From Bacteroidales bacterium (GTDB lineage Bacteria; Bacteroidota; Bacteroidia; Bacteroidales; P3), in NCBI GenBank assembly GCA_900769785.1, contig CAAGHV010000245.1, positions 1 to 11,695 of the forward strand: a stretch of 11,695 nucleotides of DNA, read 5' to 3'. Each line of letters begins with the position of its first letter. The first letter of the stretch is position 1. The notes beneath the pieces were generated by a model, which made no database searches, was not told the origin of the DNA, and saw nothing but the letters and a program-made list of their open reading frames with translations. The position numbers and the translations under genes are program-made. Shown in pieces: positions 6,375 to 11,695 of the stretch.

Positions 6375-6423
6375 TTAATATATGTTATAATATGGCATTT
6401 TGCCATATTATAACATATATTAA
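6375..6423. repeat. Perfect inverted repeat, 23-bp arms, 3-nt loop
   Basis: The arm 6375-6397 (TTAATATATG...ATGGCA) is the exact reverse complement of 6401-6423, with only TTT between. Except for a GGC/GCC near the centre it is all A and T. It lies about 135 bp upstream of the sigma-factor start. No T-tract follows, and no gene ends nearby on the plus strand, so it is not a usual terminator. It could be a cruciform-forming site, a binding site for a dimeric protein, or a remnant of a small element. A separate 10-bp palindrome, GGCAGCTGCC, lies just beyond at 6431-6440. Confidence 0.85.
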
Positions 6424-6663
6424 ACCATCCGGCAGCTGCCATTTATGCATCAAAGCGTTTTAGCCACAAACCACTTAGGAGTATAAAAATTGTGCTTGTT
6501 GATATTTTTTTAGTCAAAGTATGAAAAGGCAAGGCATATCAAACAGGCTTCTAGTCCCAAAATATCGGCCGTTGCAACATGGTGTTTTCATAAAACAGAT
6601 GCTCCAATACTACAACTGCAAAGCAGCAAGTTTGCATATATATTACCCATAGGTTTTGGGTTT

Positions 6664-6774
6664 GAAAACTGCCGAGTTTCGGGTGGTAAGTGTGGGAGTT
6701 TTGGGTCGTAAGTATGGCAGTTAGGGGTGCTAAACCGGCAGTTTACGACAGCTAAGTATGGCATTTTTGGAAAC
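6664..6774 (+). repeat. Tandem array of about five 22-bp units, GGGTC type, plus orientation
   Basis: Units begin at 6664, 6686, 6708, 6731 and 6753 (22, 22, 23, 22, 22 bp). The best two contain GTAAGTGTGGGAGTTTTGGG and GTAAGTATGGCAGTTAGGGG. The fourth keeps CCGGCAGTTTACG, and the fifth TAAGTATGGCATTTTTGG. The consensus core is roughly TAAGTATGGSAGTT followed by GGGTS. It is the same family as the minus-strand array at 456-631. A further, decayed unit may precede it (6642-6663, ending AGGTTTTGGGTTT). Confidence 0.75.
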
Positions 6775-6785
6775 AAATAAACATA

Positions 6786-6798
6786 CATTGATTTTCAA
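6786..6798 (+). repeat. CATTGATTTTCAA boundary motif, copy 2
   Basis: Identical to 188-200. It follows the last 22-bp unit of the plus-oriented array by 11 bp, as copy 1 follows its own array by 3 bp. Confidence 0.45.
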
Positions 6799-6830
6799 TA
6801 TTATACATTCTATATCGCGCATATACATAA

Positions 6831-6919
6831 CTTGCGGTTGCAAGATATATATTTCGCCGCTGTAAGATATATATGTTAGAGTCACTAAGATATATATCTT
6901 AAGGCGACGAGTATATTTT
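6831..6919. repeat. Tandem array of four 22-23 bp units with AAGATATATAT core
   Basis: Units start at 6831, 6853, 6875 and 6898. Each has a variable, GC-containing first half (CTTGCGGTTGC, TTCGCCGCTGT, GTTAGAGTCAC, CTTAAGGCGAC). The first three then carry AAGATATATAT (6842, 6864, 6887); the fourth has a decayed AGTATATTTT. TAAGATATATATCTTA (6886-6901) is a 16-bp palindrome. The core differs from the GGGTS arrays, but the unit length is the same. Confidence 0.65.
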
Positions 6920-7026
6920 GCACCATATATATACCCGTTGGTTGGACTAAAATTCCCGAATATTTTACATGAACATATAATTTTCAGGCAATTTCTAAAA
7001 TATCACAATCAGTGAAATAAATTTAT

Positions 7027-7114
7027 ATCACGAGGCATATTTATCTACATCACGTAGTAGCTTTATCAGCATCGGGAGGAATTATCAGCTATATGGCGAT
7101 GATTTTTGAAACAA
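7027..7114. repeat. Weak 22-bp periodic stretch
   Basis: ATCACG at 7027 and 7049, ATCGGG at 7071 and ATGGCG at 7093 recur at exactly 22-bp steps, and TTTATC closes the first two units. Similarity fades quickly after the second unit, so this may be an old array or partly chance. Confidence 0.4.
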
Positions 7115-7218
7115 TATACTGGCTGATGGTCAATGGTATATCATCATACTCGCAACATTCTACTATGGAATAATTGTGAATATATATATATATATGATTT
7201 AATTCATCCAATAGGTAT

Positions 7219-8412
7219 TTATAGAACCACACTATAGTATTGACTATTGTCGGTATGAGTAATACCTGACTTTACTTTTGGCTTATCTCCCTTAAATCTT
7301 ACTTCGTGCAAGGGAAACTCTTCGGCCAATTCGCCGGAGTAATAAAAGTCGAAACCTATAGCTCCGAAGGTATAAATTTTGTCGGCCACAGTTATATGCG
7401 ATCCACCGCATTTGGGATCGGACTTTGGAACAGACTGCGAGAATCCCACATTGAAAAGTGTAAACAATAGGTCGGGTCGGTCAGAAATATCATAACCTGC
7501 ACGCCGCCATTGCAGCATAGTTTGGTGCAATATACATCCCGTATATATATAAGAATATAGGTGATTGCGATAATCCACAAGTCGTGCTACACGCTCGGTA
7601 TCGGGTTCTTCGGTTTTGAAATCCAATAGATTTTCGTATTCTTCACCCATATAGAAGTCGGAGGTATCATTTTTTAAGTTACGTTCAACCTCTATGGCGG
7701 TAAACTCCTTTATACCATTTACGCCCAGCGAGAACTGCGACTGTACGGATAGTACCTTTACCGGACCAAGATATTTCTTGTACATCTCACGTTTGGAGTT
7801 GAACAACCGTATCTGCTCCCCTACCAAGCAACCTACTATCAGCCTAGGTTCTACACCGGTAAGCATGGCAGCACTGTCTATAAGTTCTTTGTCCTTCAGT
7901 ATTGCCACCTTCAGTGCTTCCCATTCGGGAGTATTCATCCATGGCACCACATTGGTATCTATAATAGTGGTAGTTTTACCTACCAATGCTTCAAGTTCTG
8001 CTTTCAAAGCATTATAGTCGGCATTGTCGTGTACATACACTTCAGCAGCAGCTATCATCTTATCCACAATAGCAGGATTTTCGCAATACTTTGATGCCTC
8101 CCATATAATACGTCCATTTACGGGAAAAGCCTTGTTGAGGGCCGCCAACTTTATCATTCTATCGGCATCGGCAGCCTGAATGGAAAGGGAATCCGATGGA
8201 ACATCGAGGGTTGCAATCTCGGCCAGATAGCGGTTGTTTCTGTCAATGGCACCTCTATTGTTGGTAAGACCCAATTTATAAATAGCCCATGCACCTATGA
8301 TGGCTGCTCCTGCAATGGCAAACAGATGAACCGTCACTAGATATGCTATACGCACATTCTTCCGTTTGTAGAAAGGAACCTTCTCAACCCTATTCTGCTT
8401 ATTTTGTTCCAT
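7219..8412 (-). CDS. Single-pass membrane protein with lysozyme-like (transglycosylase-like) region
   Basis: A 397-residue protein. A short basic cytoplasmic N-terminus (VEKVPFYKRKNVR) precedes one transmembrane helix at about residues 22-46, leaving a large periplasmic domain. Residues about 185-325 resemble the lysozyme-like fold of lytic transglycosylases. GVEPRLIVGCLVGEQ places Glu199 where the catalytic acid would be, SLGVNGIKEFTA (228-239) corresponds to the usual SxGxMQIxPxTA segment, and a helix with YTGCILHQTML...LLFTLFNVGF matches the region holding the A-x-N-x-G motif. The key Gln and Tyr positions are not standard, so it may be inactive or a distant (DUF1402-like) member. If active it would cleave peptidoglycan glycan strands from the inner membrane. 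It starts about 21 bp beyond the nhaD terminator stem. Confidence 0.7.
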   Translation of the reverse strand: MEQNKQNRVEKVPFYKRKNVRIAYLVTVHLFAIAGAAIIGAWAIYKLGLTNNRGAIDRNNRYLAEIATLDVPSDSLSIQAADADRMIKLAALNKAFPVNGRIIWEASKYCENPAIVDKMIAAAEVYVHDNADYNALKAELEALVGKTTTIIDTNVVPWMNTPEWEALKVAILKDKELIDSAAMLTGVEPRLIVGCLVGEQIRLFNSKREMYKKYLGPVKVLSVQSQFSLGVNGIKEFTAIEVERNLKNDTSDFYMGEEYENLLDFKTEEPDTERVARLVDYRNHLYSYIYTGCILHQTMLQWRRAGYDISDRPDLLFTLFNVGFSQSVPKSDPKCGGSHITVADKIYTFGAIGFDFYYSGELAEEFPLHEVRFKGDKPKVKSGITHTDNSQYYSVVL

Positions 8413-8433
8413 TTTATTCCCGATTTAGCAATA

Positions 8434-8461
8434 AAAAGCCGAATACAAAGATTCGGCTTTT
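8434..8461 (-). terminator. Intrinsic terminator after nhaD
   Basis: AAAAGCCGAAT (8434-8444) and ATTCGGCTTTT (8451-8461) form a perfect 11-bp stem with a 6-nt loop. On the minus strand it ends in a T-run (TTTTTATT). It lies about 33 bp past the nhaD stop. It is nearly symmetrical and could also work on the other strand, but no plus-strand gene is present. It stands in the immediate leader of the next gene, whose ATG is at 8412. Confidence 0.85.
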
Positions 8462-8494
8462 ATAAAAACAGTTATTAACAAATTAAAACAATGT

Positions 8495-9799
8495 TTACAT
8501 TACAAGATTACCTAACATCTCGTTGACACCGCACATATCCATAAGAACATAGGCACCGGCACCGGCCAAGTAGCCCAATAGTGCCAACCAAGATATTTTT
8601 TTCAAATACCAAATAAAGTCTATCTTTTCCATACCCATAACGGCAACACCGGCTGCCGAACCAATAATAAGGATACTACCACCTGTACCTGCACAGTAAG
8701 CAAGCATAGTCCAGAACGAACCGTCCATAGCAAAGACACCCATATCAGCAATAGGATACATACCCATAGTACCGGCTACCAAAGGAACATTATCTATAAT
8801 AGACGACAACACACCGATGATAAGGTTGATCAAGTAGAAGTTTTCGCCAAAAGCAGAAGCCAAAGCTTCGGACAACATTTTAAGGATACCGGCATTTTGC
8901 AATCCTGCTACTGCAAGCAATATACCCAAGAAGAACAATATACTTGGAGTATCTATGCGTTGAAGAGTGTCGGCAACCTTAGGAGTATAGGTATTTTTGT
9001 AACGGTGGTTGATAATTTCCGATACTACCCATAATACACCCAATCCTAGCAACATACCGATGTATGGAGGAAGGTGAGTGATAGTTTTGAATACAGGAAC
9101 AAACAATAAAGCACCTATACCCAAAGCAAATATAAGAGTACGCAATTTGTTTGGAATAGCTACACCTTCGGCCGAACCTACATTTTCAGGACGAGTAACT
9201 TCGCCTTTCATAGAAAGCGAGATAATAGCCAATGGTACTAACAACGATATAAGGCTTGGCAACAAAGTCTTAACAATAATACTAAGAGTACTTACCTGTC
9301 CGCCAATCCAAAGCATGATAGTGGTAACGTCGCCAATAGGACTCCAAGCACCACCTGCATTAGCAGCCAAAATAATCATACCGGCAAAGAACCAACGTTC
9401 GTTTTTGTCGCCAACCAATTTACGCAACAAAGCGCACATCACGATAGATGTAGTAAGGTTGTCCAACAAAGCCGACATAAAGAAAGTAAGGAGACTTAAA
9501 ATCCAAATAAGCTTTCTTTTGTTTTTGGTTTGTATTCTGTCAGTAATAATACGGAAGCCTTGATATTGGTCAATAAGTTCAACAATAGTCATTGCTCCCA
9601 ACAAGAAGAACAAAATTTCGGCAGTATCGCCCAAGTGTTCAATAAGATGCTCGTGCGAATACTGTCCACCTACGGCACAGAAAGTCCATACCAATGCTCC
9701 TAATATAAGAGCTGTCGCTGTTTTGTTTATTTTCAGCGGATGTTCAAGGGCTATAATTGCATAGCCAATGATAAATGTTGTAATAAGTGCATAAATCAT
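8495..9799 (-). CDS. nhaD: Na+/H+ antiporter NhaD
   Basis: A 434-residue polytopic inner-membrane protein of the NhaD family (ArsB/NhaD ion-transporter superfamily), the full family length. It exchanges cytoplasmic Na+ (or Li+) for external protons and so supports sodium and pH homeostasis. Hydrophobic segments run through the whole chain, about 11-12 helices. Family motifs are visible: LLDNLTTSIV (111-120), the long conserved NAGGAWSPIGDVTTIMLW segment (147-164) and, in the second half, IIDNVPLVAGTMGMYP. The two DN-containing re-entrant motifs mirror each other, as expected from the internal repeat of this superfamily. The ATG at 9799 places the first helix directly at the N-terminus. It lies 51 bp after yidC with no terminator between, so read-through from yidC is possible. 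A strong terminator follows. Confidence 0.92.
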   Translation of the reverse strand: MIYALITTFIIGYAIIALEHPLKINKTATALILGALVWTFCAVGGQYSHEHLIEHLGDTAEILFFLLGAMTIVELIDQYQGFRIITDRIQTKNKRKLIWILSLLTFFMSALLDNLTTSIVMCALLRKLVGDKNERWFFAGMIILAANAGGAWSPIGDVTTIMLWIGGQVSTLSIIVKTLLPSLISLLVPLAIISLSMKGEVTRPENVGSAEGVAIPNKLRTLIFALGIGALLFVPVFKTITHLPPYIGMLLGLGVLWVVSEIINHRYKNTYTPKVADTLQRIDTPSILFFLGILLAVAGLQNAGILKMLSEALASAFGENFYLINLIIGVLSSIIDNVPLVAGTMGMYPIADMGVFAMDGSFWTMLAYCAGTGGSILIIGSAAGVAVMGMEKIDFIWYLKKISWLALLGYLAGAGAYVLMDMCGVNEMLGNLVM

Positions 9800-9850
9800 A
9801 ATGTGCTATTTTTTAATTATTATATATGTTATTTATGTTTCACTATATTA

Positions 9851-11664
9851 TCATTTCCTGTTGTTTTTATTATTTGCTCTTTGGCGTTCAAGCTCTTCGT
9901 TCATACGTTGCATTTCTTCGAGGCGTTGCATAAATTTCGATTTCTTTACCGGTTTGTTTTTGGCATTTACAGTAGCCAAACGTATCTTTTCGCGTATCTT
10001 ATCTTCGCTAGTAAATTTGCGTATTGCCCACATTTGTATTATGGTTATACACATAGATAAGCAATAGTAGTAATTCAAAGCTGCCGAAAAACTATTCAAA
10101 GCAAACAACATGAATATAGGCATTGCATACATCATAAACTTCATACCCGGCATAGTATTAGTTTGTGCTTGTTGCTTCATTGTTACATGTGTATAAAGCA
10201 TATTTACAGCAAACATAAGTAAGCACCAAAGACTTATATGGTCGCCATATAGTGGTATATTAAAACCAAAATTTAATATTGAATCGTATGTAGATAAGTC
10301 ATCGACCCACCAAAATCCTTGTTGGCGAAGTTCTATACAAGCAGGGAAGAAACGGAACATTGCATAAAGAATTGGCAATTGCAACAACAACGGCAAGCAT
10401 CCGGCCATAGGACTTACACCGGCTTTTTTATACAATGCCATAACTGCTTGTTGCTTCTTCATGGCATCTTCTTGCTTTGGATACTTGGCATTAATCTCGT
10501 TGATTTCGGGTTGCAACACACGCATCACTGCCGACGAACGATACGACTTAAATGCAATGGGGAACAATACCAACTTAACCAAAAGGGTAAGTATCAATAT
10601 AATGAATCCGTAATTCCAATTGAACGATTCCAAGAAGTTAAATACGGGAATAACCACAAAACGATTAATCCAATGAAGTAAAAAGAAACCCCAACCAAGA
10701 GGTATCTGATGGTCTAGCTGCATTCCTATATCGGCCAATTCGCGATACTTGTTTGGTCCGAAATAGAACTTCATACCTACTGTATAGTCGGCTACAGACT
10801 CGTAAGGCAATCCTATCACTGCACTCATATCGCAAAGATAATGAGAATTTGTATCTCTTACATTGGTACGTGTTTCGAGGTCGGCATTGGAAAATTCTTT
10901 ATCGGCTATAAGCACATTGCAGAAATATTGTTGCTTAAACGATATCCATTGCAAAGGAGTATTTTGTTTTTCTACCTCATCGCGACCTTCGCTTATATAA
11001 TCAACATCATCACTTACCGGTTTATAGTATATTGATGAGGTACGACGTTCGTTTTCTTTGTTCTTTTCCTGACGTATCAATTGATTATTCCAATACAAGT
11101 CCATATAAGGCTGCACCTGTATCACATTGTTCAAGTCGTGGAAAGTGATATCGAAATCCACTAAATAACTTTCGGGATATACAATGTAACGGAATTCCAA
11201 ATATTGATTTTCGTTATATCCGGTCGAATCATCGGTATATGCACGCATACTTATCACCACCGAATCCTGTTCTACAGTCAGAGCTGTATTTTCGGCTATA
11301 GGCATACCATTGCAAAATGGTTTGAATACAAGTCTTTCGGTATTGATAAGTTTATTTCCTTGAGCAAGAAATACAAGGTTTATATTTTCTGTTGGCGACA
11401 ATAATTGCAGAGGTAAACTATCGTAGGTACGATATTCTGACAATATTGCCGATTTTACGTATGCTCCTACATTCGAGAATTCGAGATCTAGTACATTATT
11501 GTTTACTGAAATAGTTACTGAATCGCCCTCCAAATTGTTCGAGAATGATCCTAATTCATTTTTAGCAGCCATCAACGCTGCTGTTCTAATACTGTCGTTA
11601 TCGGATTTTAGCTGATCTTCTATTGTAGTTGTTTGAGCTACTGACATAGCTTGTGCTTTTTCCA
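9851..11664 (-). CDS. yidC: Membrane protein insertase YidC, 5' end missing
   Basis: About 604 codons of the insertase that places proteins into the inner membrane, alone or with SecYEG. The first transmembrane helix and the true start are missing, because genomic sequence stops at 11664 where sequencing adapter begins. The TTG that could be read as a start at 11665 is partly adapter. Visible: the large periplasmic beta domain (about residues 45-305 of this fragment), then the conserved core. The core starts with a helix WNYGFIILILTLLVKLVLFP, whose Lys364 stands where E. coli has the groove arginine. It continues with the cytoplasmic hairpin (SYRSSAVMRVLQPEINEINAKYP), the helix GCLPLLLQLPILYAMFRFF, two further helices and a basic tail rich in Lys/Arg/Asn that may touch ribosomes. 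The gene would lack only about 30-50 residues compared with relatives. Confidence 0.95.
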
Positions 11665-11695
11665 AGATCGGAAGAGCGTCGTGTAGGGAAAGAGT
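11665..11695. other. Illumina TruSeq adapter read-through (not genomic)
   Basis: From 11665 the sequence begins AGATCGGAAGAGCGTCGTGT and continues to the end of the window. All 31 bases agree with the known reverse complement of the TruSeq universal adapter. It should be trimmed. It also shows that the contig ends here because of untrimmed reads, not for a biological reason. Confidence 0.98.

Larger units (their letters stand above)
6241..7218. other. 978-bp gene-free, repeat-rich intergenic region
   Basis: No supported gene on either strand. From left to right it holds the sigma-cluster promoter region, the perfect inverted repeat at 6375-6423, an undistinguished stretch (6441-6660), the GGGTS 22-bp array (6664-6774), the CATTGATTTTCAA motif (6786-6798), the AAGATATATAT array (6831-6919), an AT-rich stretch, a weaker 22-bp periodic stretch (7027-7114), and a (TA)n run near 7180-7194. 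No clear terminator for the gene ending at 7219 is visible. Confidence 0.7.

Noticed and set aside
6588..6788. 66-codon minus-strand frame over the 6664-6774 array
   Set aside because: It is a translation of the repeat units (motifs like DPKLPHLP); no signal, domain or upstream context.
7093..7173. 26-codon plus-strand frame with GGGAGGA about 12 bp upstream
   Set aside because: It lies in phase with the weak 22-bp stretch, the Shine-Dalgarno-like bases are part of a repeat unit, and strong SD use is not typical of this phylum. The peptide has no recognisable feature.
9078..9563. 161-codon plus-strand frame inside nhaD
   Set aside because: Antisense shadow of a well-recognised gene; no independent evidence.

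Overview
The window looks like one short contig from a Bacteroidota (probably Bacteroidales) genome. The evidence is a BspA-type leucine-rich-repeat protein with a type IX secretion (Por) C-terminal sorting domain, lipoproteins with a Bacteroidota-type surface export signal, a Bacteroidota-style ECF sigma/anti-sigma pair, a Bacteroidota-type YidC with a long periplasmic domain, no consistent Shine-Dalgarno sites, and AT-rich DNA. All nine genes lie on the minus strand, so the gene order below runs from the right end to the left. The last 31 bases (11665-11695) are Illumina adapter, not genome. The left end sits inside a tandem-repeat array. Both ends are therefore assembly-limited.

Layout, right to left. 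yidC (membrane insertase) is cut at its 5' end by the adapter. Then come nhaD (Na+/H+ antiporter) with an intrinsic terminator, and a single-pass membrane protein with a lysozyme-like region whose start is only about 21 bp beyond that terminator. Next is a gene-free stretch of about 980 bp (6241-7218) full of repeats. A tight four-gene cluster follows: ECF sigma factor, single-pass putative anti-sigma factor, small exported protein and predicted surface lipoprotein. After a 370-bp gap there is another predicted surface lipoprotein with its own terminator, then the LRR/T9SS cargo protein, then a thioredoxin-like lipoprotein with its own terminator. The leftmost 627 bp are non-coding and repeat-rich.

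How the genes may work together. The sigma/anti-sigma pair with a secreted protein and a lipoprotein looks like a cell-surface signalling or envelope-stress cassette. The following lipoprotein, LRR protein and thioredoxin-like lipoprotein are all exported too, but at least one terminator separates them from the cassette, so joint regulation is only a guess. yidC and nhaD are housekeeping envelope functions.

The least ordinary signal is in the non-coding DNA. Several separate tandem arrays (7-184, 456-631, 6664-6774, 6831-6919, 7027-7114) keep a unit length of 22-23 bp although their sequences differ. Three share a GGGTS core, and two of those are followed by the same 13-mer, CATTGATTTTCAA. 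The same gaps hold a pair of GTAGAGACG palindromes, a pair of AT-rich direct repeats and a perfect 23-bp-arm inverted repeat.
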